Counted from the first letter of the stretch, positions 1-7,011 are shown. The stretch is DNA of 21,112 nt from JAAFHB01 sp037128295 (GCA_037128295.1 JBAXWR010000120.1:1-21112), one strand, 5' to 3'. Notes: generated by a model from the letters alone, not told the origin. Made by a program: numbers and translations.

Positions 1-192
1 TCCGGAATTGCAGAATATTTTGAATCTGAGAAAATTATCGGACAGCAGGTTTCTATTTTGGTGAACTTGGCTCCCAAGATGCTGAAAGGGATCGAGTCGC
101 AGGGGATGATTTTGATGGCTGAAAATCCCGATGGTTCGCTTGTGTTCGTTACACCGGCATCTAAAATTAAAGAGGGGTCGGAAGTGAAGTAG
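1..192 (+). CDS. metG: Methionyl-tRNA synthetase, C-terminal end (partial)
   Basis: The frame is open from the first base and stops with TAG at 190-192, giving 63 residues of a protein that begins outside the window. The visible part has the pattern of the C-terminal tRNA-binding (EMAP-II / Trbp111-like OB-fold) domain found at the end of many bacterial methionyl-tRNA synthetases: an SGIAEYF start, then VNLAPKMLKGIESQGMILMA, then LVFVTP and a GSEVK tail. In the full enzyme this domain helps dimerisation and tRNA binding, while the catalytic Rossmann domain charges tRNA-Met in the cytoplasm. A free-standing Trbp111-like protein or a PheT N-terminal domain share the fold, but the position at the extreme C-terminus and the ESQGM motif favour MetG. 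A terminator follows about 75 bases downstream. Confidence 0.85.
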   Translation, partial: SGIAEYFESEKIIGQQVSILVNLAPKMLKGIESQGMILMAENPDGSLVFVTPASKIKEGSEVK

Positions 193-267
193 ATTTATCC
201 ATAAAACTTTCCACCATTAATAAAAAGAAATAAGAGAAATATATTGAAATATTTAATAATGGGACAC

Positions 268-300
268 AAAAAAACCGCAGAGGTTATCTGCGGTTTTTTT
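268..300. terminator. Bidirectional intrinsic terminator between metG and the KPA-repeat gene
   Basis: A perfect stem of CCGCAGA paired with TCTGCGG (5-base loop GGTTA, 282-286) is flanked by an A-run on the left and a T-run on the right. It therefore reads as a rho-independent terminator on both strands, serving metG (plus) and the small exported protein gene (minus) that converge here. Confidence 0.85.
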
Positions 301-315
301 ATGTCCTAAAGTTGT

Positions 316-591
316 TTACTTTTTTGCAGCAGCTGGCTTTGCGGCTGGTTTTGCAGCAGCAGCTGGTTTTGCAGCTGGCTTTGCAGCAGCGGCTGGTTTT
401 GCAGCAGCAGCTGGTTTTGCAGCTGGCTTAGCAGCAGCGGCTGGAGTTGCAGCGGCAGCTGGTTTTGCAGCTGGTTTTGTAACAGTCTGAGTAGTTTTTG
501 CTTTTGCAGCTGGTTTTTTTGCATCCTGTGCATTAACTGTTATCATTCCCATTGCAAAAATAAAACTTACTAATAAAATTAACTTTTTCAT
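316..591 (-). CDS. Small exported Lys-Ala-Pro repeat protein
   Basis: The 91-residue product has a clear signal peptide (MKKLILLVSFIFAMGMITVNAQ, predicted cut near residue 20-22). The mature part is about 70 residues built almost only from Lys, Pro and Ala in KPAA / KPAAAA units with no Cys or aromatic residue. It would be strongly basic, unfolded and outside the cytoplasm. No catalytic function can be read from it. Composition and architecture resemble enterobacterial acid-shock protein Asr (signal peptide plus basic Ala/Lys/Pro repeats), but this may be convergence, as may any likeness to histone H1-type tails. The gene lies 69 bases downstream of a histidine kinase gene on the same strand and has its own candidate promoter, so it may be the target of that two-component system. 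A second long frame in this DNA (Leu/Gln-rich) is a by-product of the repeats. Confidence 0.75.
   Translation of the reverse strand: MKKLILLVSFIFAMGMITVNAQDAKKPAAKAKTTQTVTKPAAKPAAAATPAAAAKPAAKPAAAAKPAAAAKPAAKPAAAAKPAAKPAAAKK
331..483. repeat. Short-unit tandem repeat inside the KPA-protein gene
   Basis: Near-identical units of the type GCAGCAGCAGCTGGTTTT and GCAGCTGGCTTT alternate through this stretch. They encode KPAA and KPAAAA blocks on the minus strand. The unit lengths (12 and 18 bases) are multiples of three, so unit gain or loss would keep the frame and change only protein length. Confidence 0.8.
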
Positions 592-622
592 ATCTAAAAT
601 ATTTTTTAATTGTTTAATGAGT

Positions 623-630
623 CAAAAGTA
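623..630 (-). promoter_or_regulatory. Candidate -7 box of the KPA-repeat gene promoter
   Basis: On the minus strand this reads TACTTTTG, an exact match to the Bacteroidota -7 consensus TAnnTTTG, 31 bases before the ATG. No TTG/TTTG box lies at the expected 19-21 base spacing. That position is occupied by an 11-bp direct repeat (636-657), which is what an activator-dependent promoter would look like. Confidence 0.45.
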
Positions 631-635
631 GATCA

Positions 636-657
636 GTGACTATGAAGGAATCGTGAA
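636..657 (-). promoter_or_regulatory. Two 11-bp direct repeats, possible response-regulator operator
   Basis: Read on the minus strand, TTCACGATTCC is followed directly by TTCATAGTCAC; the two 11-mers agree at 6 of 11 positions, including the leading TTCA. Head-to-tail half-sites with 11-base spacing are the usual geometry of OmpR/PhoB-family operators. The repeat covers the -33 region of the candidate KPA promoter. An OmpR-type regulator is encoded 1.5 kb away. The site is short, so chance is not excluded. Confidence 0.3.
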
Positions 658-660
658 GAT

Positions 661-2007
661 TTAAGATGTCACAATTTTATTAACATATTTTAACGGTAAT
701 TGAATTTTAAAAGTCGAACCCTGCCCTTTAACAGACTTCACATCGATCGTTCCTCCATGAAAACGGACAATACTACTAACTATTGAGAGCCCCAATCCAT
801 GTCCTTCGCCTGAAGTGGGATCAACTCTTTTGAAACGGTCAAAAACCCTGGAAATCTGATTCGCATCGATCCCTATACCATTGTCTTCCACTTCTATACA
901 AAAACTATCAGTTGTAAATAAAGTAGAAATACGGATCCATCCTCCCTCAGAATTGTATTTTATCGCATTGCTTACAAGATTAAATATCAGAATATACAAC
1001 AATGACCTGTTCACATTTACCAGAGTGTAACCAATGGGGACAAGATTATCAATTGAGATATTGCTCATAGCTGCCCGGTCTTCGATGTTCTCAATGATCT
1101 CATCAACAATTTCATGGACTACAACTGTTTCCTTTTTGGCAAACTGATCATTCTCTATCCTGGCAATCAGAAGCAATGCCTTGATAATCTGTTGCAAACG
1201 GTTCAAGTGGTTTTGCTGGTCTATTATTGTTGCAATAAACTGGTCAGGCAGATTTCCTGAAGTCAAAAGGTTCTCCAACTTGGTCTGCATGATCGAAATT
1301 GGGGTAAACAGCTCATGGGAAACATCGGCGGTAAATTTCTGCTGGTTTTTAAGTATGGTTGTAACCTTAAGCATCAATTCGTTCAAAGCATTGTTCAGGT
1401 AAACAAAATCAGAGGTTGTACTTTTCAGGTCGGTGTATTCATAAGTTTCCGGATTTGTAATTGTCTTTAATTTGGGAATAATCCTTCTGTTGAGCGGATC
1501 AAGCAAATATTTATAAATCCCTATATCAAAAAGGATTGTGATGATCAGCACCACAAGCATTATCGTTATGGATATATTTTCGATTGTCCTGTTAAGTGCG
1601 GTGATCAGTTGCAGGTTCTTCCCGATTTCCAGCAAATAGTGTTGTCTGCCGATAACAAAAGCGTAGTTAAGGATCCGGAAATCAAATTCTTCCTCTTCGA
1701 TTACCCTAACATCATTTGAAAACACGTTTTTTCCGGGTGTTGCCGAGGTGTCCAAATCAATTTTTATATATTCGTCCTTGAGCATATTGTAACTAGCAAA
1801 AACACTGTCCTTTTCAATGTCCAAAAATGATCTGATACCAATTTTGTCAACAATTGACATCGTTTTATCTTTCATTTTTAATAGGTCGCGGTCAGTGTGA
1901 CGTAAAGCTTGCGAAGCGATAAACTGTTGGAGTAGTACGAATAAGATAATAAAGATCACTATTTTAGAAAGGGCACCAATCAATGCCAGCTTTAGCTCAA
2001 GTCTCAT
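661..2007 (-). CDS. Membrane-bound sensor histidine kinase
   Basis: The 448-residue protein has a first membrane segment at about 8-34, an extracytoplasmic sensor region of about 110 residues with no recognised fold, a second membrane segment at about 146-168 and a HAMP-like linker. Next comes the HisKA dimerisation domain with the phospho-accepting His at 231 in the motif SHELFTPI, and then a HATPase domain with N box (NLVSNAIKYN, 343-352), G1 box (DNGIGI, 375-380) and G2 box (GHGLGL, 402-407). All residues needed for autophosphorylation are present. It would pass phosphate to the divergently encoded OmpR-type regulator 87 bases away. The ligand is unknown. The pairing with the regulator is inferred from position; the kinase family itself is certain. 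The stop is 69 bases before the KPA-repeat gene on the same strand. Confidence 0.93.
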   Translation of the reverse strand: MRLELKLALIGALSKIVIFIILFVLLQQFIASQALRHTDRDLLKMKDKTMSIVDKIGIRSFLDIEKDSVFASYNMLKDEYIKIDLDTSATPGKNVFSNDVRVIEEEEFDFRILNYAFVIGRQHYLLEIGKNLQLITALNRTIENISITIMLVVLIITILFDIGIYKYLLDPLNRRIIPKLKTITNPETYEYTDLKSTTSDFVYLNNALNELMLKVTTILKNQQKFTADVSHELFTPISIMQTKLENLLTSGNLPDQFIATIIDQQNHLNRLQQIIKALLLIARIENDQFAKKETVVVHEIVDEIIENIEDRAAMSNISIDNLVPIGYTLVNVNRSLLYILIFNLVSNAIKYNSEGGWIRISTLFTTDSFCIEVEDNGIGIDANQISRVFDRFKRVDPTSGEGHGLGLSIVSSIVRFHGGTIDVKSVKGQGSTFKIQLPLKYVNKIVTS

Positions 2008-2032
2008 CTTAAAAATTATAAGTCATTAATAA

Positions 2033-2063
2033 TTGTCTGTTACCTTTTTTTCGATTAGGTTTG
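2033..2063 (+). promoter_or_regulatory. Candidate promoter of the response regulator gene
   Basis: TTG at 2033-2035 and TAGGTTTG at 2056-2063 are separated by 20 bases, matching the Bacteroidota housekeeping promoter (TTTG, 19-21 bases, TAnnTTTG). The ATG of the regulator lies 31 bases after the -7 box. Confidence 0.5.
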
Positions 2064-2094
2064 AATCCTCAAATGTGGGTGAAAAATTTGGATT

Positions 2095-2781
2095 ATGAAA
2101 GTATTAATTGTGGAAGACGAAATTTCGTTGGCCAATGAAGTAAGAAACTATCTTGACAAGGAGGGATTTGCCTGTGACGAGGCACATACCGGACGAGTAG
2201 GCTCGGATAAATTGTTTTCAAATGATTACGACCTGCTTTTACTGGATTTGGGACTGCCTGATTATGAGGGGCTTGAATTATTGAAAGAATCAATTGCCAA
2301 TAAGACCGATACGGCAGTGATCATACTTTCTGCCAGAAGTGCCCTTGAAGACCGGATTAAAGGGCTTAACCTTGGAGCCGATGATTATCTGCCAAAACCT
2401 TTTTCTTTGCTTGAATTGAAATCACGGATCATGGCTGTTATGCGGCGCAAACATGGGATTAAGGCCAATATCATAACAATCAATAATATAGATGTTGATC
2501 TTGACAAGAGACTGGTCACATCCCAAGGCAATGTGGTATCGCTTACACGTAAGGAATACGATATCCTAAGTTTTCTGGTACTAAATAAAAACAGGGTGGT
2601 CACCCGGCTTCAAATATCCGAACACATCTGGGGCGATATTATCGAAGAAAATTACAATTCAAATTACATCGATGTCCATATCAAGAACCTCAGGAAAAAA
2701 CTATCAGATTATATTGAAGGGGAATTTCTCGAAACCGTTAGGGGCATCGGGTTTAAATTTGTTGATTTAGGGGCGCAATGA
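2095..2781 (+). CDS. OmpR/PhoB-family response regulator
   Basis: The 228-residue protein has a receiver domain (about 1-115) with the acidic pair E7/D8, phospho-acceptor D51 in LLLLDLGLPD, S79 and K101 (LPKPF). A C-terminal winged-helix DNA-binding domain (about 128-224) shows LTRKEYDILSFL, the recognition-helix region YNSNYIDVHIKNLRKKL and the terminal hairpin VRGIGFKF. It is a transcription factor switched by phosphorylation, almost surely from the adjacent divergent histidine kinase. The gene pair is head-to-head, not the more common co-directional operon, so the 87-base gap must hold both promoters. Likely targets are itself, the kinase and perhaps the KPA-repeat gene, but only position and one direct repeat support this. 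No clear terminator follows. Confidence 0.93.
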   Translation: MKVLIVEDEISLANEVRNYLDKEGFACDEAHTGRVGSDKLFSNDYDLLLLDLGLPDYEGLELLKESIANKTDTAVIILSARSALEDRIKGLNLGADDYLPKPFSLLELKSRIMAVMRRKHGIKANIITINNIDVDLDKRLVTSQGNVVSLTRKEYDILSFLVLNKNRVVTRLQISEHIWGDIIEENYNSNYIDVHIKNLRKKLSDYIEGEFLETVRGIGFKFVDLGAQ

Positions 2782-2941
2782 AAAAAGGAGAGCAGGCCAT
2801 AATCCGTTCTTCTACAATAGTTTAACACCTACGGTGTAATCTTCCTGCCTGGAACTGTCACCAAATCAGTAATTTGATGATTTATTAGTCCATTTTCAAA
2901 TCTTCAAATTCTCTCCATCTCCCATTCTCCACGTCTCTCCC

Positions 2942-4228
2942 TCACACCTTCTCAACCTCCTCCGGCATCCTTCCTCTCCACCATGTTGCCAGGGCAGAAC
3001 CGGTCACGTTCATCAACGGACCGAAAATGGCAGGAGCAAGGCCCACGGTTGCAATTTTACCCATTTGTAAAGCCAGACCTGAGGCAAGTCCTCCATTCTG
3101 CATCCCCACCTCGAAAGCGACAGTACGCCGGTCTTTTTCAGGCATCCCAAATAACCACGAAACAGTATAGCCCAATGTATAGCCAGTTATATTGTGAAGG
3201 AAACTTGTGATGATCAGTAACACCCCAACTTTTAAAAGGCTGTCGCGGCCTGCAGCAGTAATGATCGTAATAATCACAGCAATTCCAAGCATCGAGATAA
3301 ACGAAAGAACTTTCCCCATCCATTGGTTATCACCCTTCATAATGAATTTCAACAGCATAGCCCCGACCATTGGGAGTAAAAAGAACCATCCTAATGATTT
3401 GAGGAAAGCGGTTTCAAATCCAGACAAATCGGAATTTTTTGATTTCATATAGACCAGGTTCGTAAGGAGGATAATGACGAAATAAGCTGTCAACTGGAGA
3501 ATTTTTGCACTTGCTTTAACTTTACCTTCCTTTGAGAACAGGTTAAAAATAAATCCGGCAACGATTGGCAGAATGATCATGTTCAGGATATCAAGCATCA
3601 TGCTCCAAAAGTTGACTTCAATGTATTGTCCACCCAGCCATTTCATTAAAAACGGGGTGACGAATGGTGAAAGTAAGGTCGAGATTGCCCCGATTGTGAC
3701 TGCCAATGCTAGGTTTGCCCTTGAAATATAGGACATTACATTGGAAGCCAAACCGCTTGGGACACATCCGATCAGGATAATTCCTGCTGAAATTTCGGGA
3801 GGAAAACTAAAAATATGGGCAATCCCAAATCCTACCAGGGGCATGATCAGGTAATGCGCCCCAACCCCGATGAAAACCCCTTTGGGCATTTTGATCACTC
3901 CGGTAAAATCCTCAAAGCTCATCTGCGAGCCCATCCCAAACATGATAATCTGTAAAAGCGGAACAATCAGCAACTTAAGTTGAAAATCGCCAGCCGACAG
4001 AAAAAACTGGGGATAGAACATTGAGGTGGTTACCGCCGTAAAAATCCAGATCGTATAGGAAAATCCTTTTACTGCCGTATATCCCCGGACACCGAGAGCC
4101 AATGCGATAAAACCTGCAATCAACAATGGCCCGCCAATCGGTGCCAATCCGGTAGAAAGGAGGATCAAAGCACCCAAAAATGAGATTGCGGAAATAACCA
4201 GAAGCGATAAACTTAATTTCTTGTCCAT
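2942..4228 (-). CDS. BASS/SBF-family (bile acid:sodium symporter-like) membrane transporter
   Basis: The 428-residue protein is highly hydrophobic with roughly ten membrane segments plus an extra N-terminal pair (about 8-50) beyond the usual core. Family signatures are CVPSGLASNVMSYISRANLA (155-174) with ALAVTIGAISTLLSPF following, and FEVGMQNGGLASGLA (372-386), whose E373, Q377 and N378 match the sodium/substrate crossover region of ASBT-type proteins. The family moves organic anions with sodium: bile acids in animals, and pyruvate, ketopantoate or other 2-oxo acids in several plant and bacterial members. Gut bile acids are therefore not a safe substrate guess. It lies 230 bases downstream of the enolase-superfamily gene on the same strand and could import an acid made by that pathway; this is inference. 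A -7-like box TAGTTTTG is at 4251-4258 (minus). Confidence 0.85.
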   Translation of the reverse strand: MDKKLSLSLLVISAISFLGALILLSTGLAPIGGPLLIAGFIALALGVRGYTAVKGFSYTIWIFTAVTTSMFYPQFFLSAGDFQLKLLIVPLLQIIMFGMGSQMSFEDFTGVIKMPKGVFIGVGAHYLIMPLVGFGIAHIFSFPPEISAGIILIGCVPSGLASNVMSYISRANLALAVTIGAISTLLSPFVTPFLMKWLGGQYIEVNFWSMMLDILNMIILPIVAGFIFNLFSKEGKVKASAKILQLTAYFVIILLTNLVYMKSKNSDLSGFETAFLKSLGWFFLLPMVGAMLLKFIMKGDNQWMGKVLSFISMLGIAVIITIITAAGRDSLLKVGVLLIITSFLHNITGYTLGYTVSWLFGMPEKDRRTVAFEVGMQNGGLASGLALQMGKIATVGLAPAIFGPLMNVTGSALATWWRGRMPEEVEKV

Positions 4229-4250
4229 ATTTTTAAAACTAAAATCTACT

Positions 4251-4258
4251 CAAAACTA
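4251..4258 (-). promoter_or_regulatory. Weak candidate -7 box of the transporter gene
   Basis: The minus strand reads TAGTTTTG (TAnnTTTG), 22 bases before the transporter ATG. The nearest upstream TTTG is 25 bases away, longer than the usual 19-21, so the box is only suggestive. Confidence 0.3.
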
Positions 4259-4261
4259 AAA

Positions 4262-4303
4262 ATTCCCCCTTGGTCCCCATTTTCAAAGGGAGGGACCTTC
4301 AAA
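4262..4303. repeat. Imperfect palindrome of C-run / G-run type
   Basis: GGTCCC (4272-4277) and GGGACC (4293-4298) are inverted around an A/T-rich centre, next to a further C-run at 4264-4269. It looks like an interspersed intergenic palindrome. There is no U-run for a terminator on the minus strand. Confidence 0.4.
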
Positions 4304-4343
4304 TGAAGATCCTTGATTCTAAAGTAATTATACTTATCCGTCT

Positions 4344-4416
4344 TTCCGCGTTAATCTGCGAAATCTGCGGGAGAAAAAAGAAATATTTCCCGCAGATCAC
4401 GCAGATTTTCGCTGAG
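4344..4416. repeat. Long imperfect palindrome with AATCTGCG / ATCTGCGGGA arms
   Basis: Two arms of about 31 bases (4344-4374 and 4386-4416) are inverted copies with about 24 matching positions, around an 11-base A-rich centre. The core CTGCGGGA / TCCCGCAG is perfect and each arm carries two ATCTGCG words. As RNA it forms a long hairpin. It has the look of a dispersed REP-like intergenic element, lying between the transporter and the enolase-superfamily gene, and may tune read-through between them. Confidence 0.65.
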
Positions 4417-4458
4417 GTTATTGACCTATATTATATAATTGATATACAAAGTTATACA

Positions 4459-5958
4459 TCAACTGAAAACCCTGTCATGTGAACGTCTTTCGTCCCAATC
4501 GGGAGTAGGTCCAAAATAGCTATTGTCCTTAGGATGAAGATGTTTTTTTACCTCTTCGTCGTTCAGCTCAATTCCCAAACCCGGAGCCATTAACGGAACA
4601 TTTGCAAATCCTTTTGTGATCAGTTTGCGGCCATCGGTTGTCTTAACCATATTTTCCCACCAGGTAAGGTCAACAGAGTGATGTTCGAGCGCCAAAAAAT
4701 TCTGGGTCGCGGCAGCACAATGAACATTGGCCATGAACGAAACAGGAGTCCCAGCCTGATGCATCGCCATTGCAACGCCATGTTCTTCGGCATAATCACC
4801 AATCCTTTTCGTTTCCAGAAGACCACCCGAAGTGGATAGGTCAGGATGGATGATATCGACAGCATGAATATCGATCAGCGGTTTAAAATTTTTGAGAAGG
4901 TAAATGTCTTCACCGGTAAGAAGAGGAGTTTCCAAAGCATCCGACATGGTCTTCCATTGATCCGTCAATTCCCACGAAACGATATCCTCCATCCAGGCCA
5001 ATCGATATTTCTCAAGGGCACGCCCCAACCTGATTCCGTTGTTCAGGTCGAAATGACCATAATGATCAGTAGATAATGGTATTTCGTAACCTATCAAACT
5101 TCGGGCATGTTCAGCAACTTTAGCGAGTTCCTCAATCCCCTTTTCGGTGATTTGAATCTGGGTGAACGGGTGAAGGGTATTGCCATAGGACATGTAATTG
5201 GATTGGTCCCCCCATTGCGCCAGGTCTTTGTTGCCGCTTTCCCAGAATTTTCCGTTCACAATGGTACCAGGTATCCCTTTCAACTCGCCAATCGACAAAT
5301 CCATTTTCAGCCAGGTATATCCTTGTTCTTCGGTTCGGTATTTAATCAATTTCAATTGTTCTTCAGGCGAGTGAGACTCGGGGGTATCGGCATATAATCT
5401 GATCTTATCGCGATATCTACCACCCAGCAATTGCCAACATGGTACGCCATAAGCTTTACCTACCAAATCCCAACAAGCCATTTCAACACTGCAAACACCG
5501 CCAGCTTGACGCGAAGGGCCACCAAACTGTTTGATACTTTTGAATATCATTTCCACATTACATGGGTTCATCCCAAGGATGCGACTTTTCAGCATCAGCG
5601 CATAACGTACATCGGCACCATCCCTCACTTCGCCTAAACCGTAAATTCCCTGATTTGTATCAATGCGAATGATTGCGGTATTCCCAAGAACTCCTGTCCT
5701 GCAATAACGCATATCGGTAATTTTCAGTTCAGAAGGGCTGGATGACCTGCTCACATTGGCAGTGGTCTGAGCGATGGTATCTTCAATGGGCAAAGTCATC
5801 ATCCCCGCAAGGGAAATACCGCCCAACATGCTCTTTTTCAGAAAGTTCCTGCGATTATTTTCTGTTCGTGGGTTGTTGATTTCCAACTGGATAGCAGCAG
5901 CTTCCCCTTTTTCCCTCGTAATATTTTGTTCTTTTATCTTTTGTATAATACTTTTCAT
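4459..5958 (-). CDS. Exported enolase-superfamily (mandelate racemase / muconate lactonizing-type) enzyme, probable sugar-acid dehydratase
   Basis: The 499-residue protein has a twin-arginine-type signal (NRRNFLKKS with RR at 36-37, then a hydrophobic run GGISLAGMM) after an unusually long n-region, so folded export is likely. The rest is an enolase-superfamily capping domain (about 78-185) and (beta/alpha)7-barrel. Candidate metal ligands are D298 (STDHYGH), E324 (WMED) and E350 (LTGED); K218 (LKMD), D373 and H400 (MHQAG) are the likely catalytic set, with E425 (ALEHH). Members abstract the alpha proton of a sugar acid and dehydrate or epimerise it; the closest characterised groups act on galactonate, mannonate or fuconate, but the DHYGH sequence differs from DxHGR of galactonate dehydratases, so the substrate is open. 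An insert of about 50 residues follows K218. Its start is 13 bases after the stop of the RraA-like gene, so they form an operon. Confidence 0.85.
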   Translation of the reverse strand: MKSIIQKIKEQNITREKGEAAAIQLEINNPRTENNRRNFLKKSMLGGISLAGMMTLPIEDTIAQTTANVSRSSSPSELKITDMRYCRTGVLGNTAIIRIDTNQGIYGLGEVRDGADVRYALMLKSRILGMNPCNVEMIFKSIKQFGGPSRQAGGVCSVEMACWDLVGKAYGVPCWQLLGGRYRDKIRLYADTPESHSPEEQLKLIKYRTEEQGYTWLKMDLSIGELKGIPGTIVNGKFWESGNKDLAQWGDQSNYMSYGNTLHPFTQIQITEKGIEELAKVAEHARSLIGYEIPLSTDHYGHFDLNNGIRLGRALEKYRLAWMEDIVSWELTDQWKTMSDALETPLLTGEDIYLLKNFKPLIDIHAVDIIHPDLSTSGGLLETKRIGDYAEEHGVAMAMHQAGTPVSFMANVHCAAATQNFLALEHHSVDLTWWENMVKTTDGRKLITKGFANVPLMAPGLGIELNDEEVKKHLHPKDNSYFGPTPDWDERRSHDRVFS

Positions 5959-5971
5959 TTCAGTCCAATTT

Positions 5972-6901
5972 TTAGTAATTCCTCTCTTTCAGATAATTAT
6001 CCAATTCCTGTTTCGACATTGGAAGCTTTCCGGGATAGTTGTTGATCCAATTCAGGAAGTCTTTTTTGATTGCTTCAGTCCATTCGGTATCAATTTCACC
6101 AGGCTTATATTTCCCTTCACGAAGGCGTAAGTGACCAAACTGATCGCGAAGAGCAGTAAATTCGGAGGTAAGCACCAATTCATCGACCAAAAAGGCAGGG
6201 ATAAAAATGACACCATATTTTTTTGCCAATACTGCATCGCCAGGCAAAACGGTTGCACGACCAATCCGTATTGGGGCATTGATCGAGGTCAGCATCATCT
6301 GGTCGATAAAGGATGGATCGTTGCCTTTGATCCAGCCGTTAAAACCTTTGATCTCACTGATCCCTTCCTGGTCGCGGACTGAACCGTTAAAAATAACGCC
6401 CCTTTTTGATTTGGCATAGATCGAATTGCCAAGGTTGTCGCCAATCAGCGTTCCATCAGCAATTTTACCATAACTATCTGCTACATAAACATCTCCTTCA
6501 ACCAAAACATCAATGGGCCATGAGTTTGTCCCACCTTTCGGAGACCGGTTTTCGGCAACTCCCTGTTCTTTTACCTGTTTTTGCAGGTCAGGCCTTAACG
6601 GCATATATTGAGCGGTAACGACACGGCCAGTCATTGCACTATCGGGATTGACGATGATCCAGTTGTTTTCGAACTGGTTCATATAACCTTTGTTCCGGAG
6701 TACGCCCCATGCTTCCTCGATGGAAATATTCTTCAATCGTTTAAGGATATTATCCGAAACTTTGGGACGGCCATCAGCGGTACGCTCACCTTTCCAATCG
6801 GGAGTTATTGCCTTGATATATTCCGGTGACATTCCGACCCGTTGAGCATTTGCAACGATAAAACATAGTGCCAACACAAAAAGTAAACCTGTTTTTTTCA
6901 T
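5972..6901 (-). CDS. Exported RraA-family protein (HMG/CHA aldolase-like)
   Basis: The 309-residue protein starts with a classical signal peptide (MKKTGLLFVLALCFIVANAQ). A helical N-terminal part is followed by an RraA-like core (about 85-245) with LIGDNLGNSIYAKSKRGV, then NGSVRDQEG where R176-D177 is the family substrate/metal pair, then IGRATVLPGDAVLA. RraA-fold enzymes of this type are class II aldolases/decarboxylases that cleave 4-hydroxy-4-methyl-2-oxoglutarate-like or oxaloacetate-like acids with a divalent metal. The E. coli RNase E regulator RraA shares the fold but is short and cytoplasmic; here the export signal, the C-terminal tail (about 250-309) and the enolase-superfamily neighbour argue for a catabolic enzyme. 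Cleavage of a 2-keto-3-deoxy acid made by that neighbour is a reasonable guess, not shown. It lies 110 bases after susD, past a strong hairpin. Confidence 0.82.
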   Translation of the reverse strand: MKKTGLLFVLALCFIVANAQRVGMSPEYIKAITPDWKGERTADGRPKVSDNILKRLKNISIEEAWGVLRNKGYMNQFENNWIIVNPDSAMTGRVVTAQYMPLRPDLQKQVKEQGVAENRSPKGGTNSWPIDVLVEGDVYVADSYGKIADGTLIGDNLGNSIYAKSKRGVIFNGSVRDQEGISEIKGFNGWIKGNDPSFIDQMMLTSINAPIRIGRATVLPGDAVLAKKYGVIFIPAFLVDELVLTSEFTALRDQFGHLRLREGKYKPGEIDTEWTEAIKKDFLNWINNYPGKLPMSKQELDNYLKERNY

Positions 6902-6940
6902 ATTTATTTGATTTATTGTTCCTGAATATCCTGTATGAAA

Positions 6941-6983
6941 CAGCCATGATTAATTGCTAAAAATAAAAAATTAATCATGGCTG
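6941..6983 (-). terminator. Perfect 15-bp hairpin between susD and the RraA-like gene
   Basis: CAGCCATGATTAATT (6941-6955) is exactly inverted at 6969-6983 around a 13-base A-rich loop. On the minus strand it follows the susD stop by 28 bases. Only a short T-run follows (TTT), so it may be a leaky terminator or an mRNA-stabilising 3' structure that lowers expression of the downstream enzymes relative to susCD. Confidence 0.55.
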
Positions 6984-7011
6984 CCACTAAATATATTAAT
7001 AATTGTAAACC

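Noticed and set aside
306..533. Leu/Gln-rich open frame overlapping the KPA-repeat gene
   Set aside because: It is the same repeat read in another frame, has no signal peptide or start context, and the KPA frame has a clear signal peptide.
2825..2837. ACACC-TAC-GGTGT mini-hairpin after the response regulator as a terminator
   Set aside because: The stem is only five base pairs and no T-run follows; it may be a small dispersed palindrome.
4270..4482. 70-codon plus-strand frame between the transporter and enolase-type genes
   Set aside because: Most of it is the REP-like palindrome; the product has no coherent composition.
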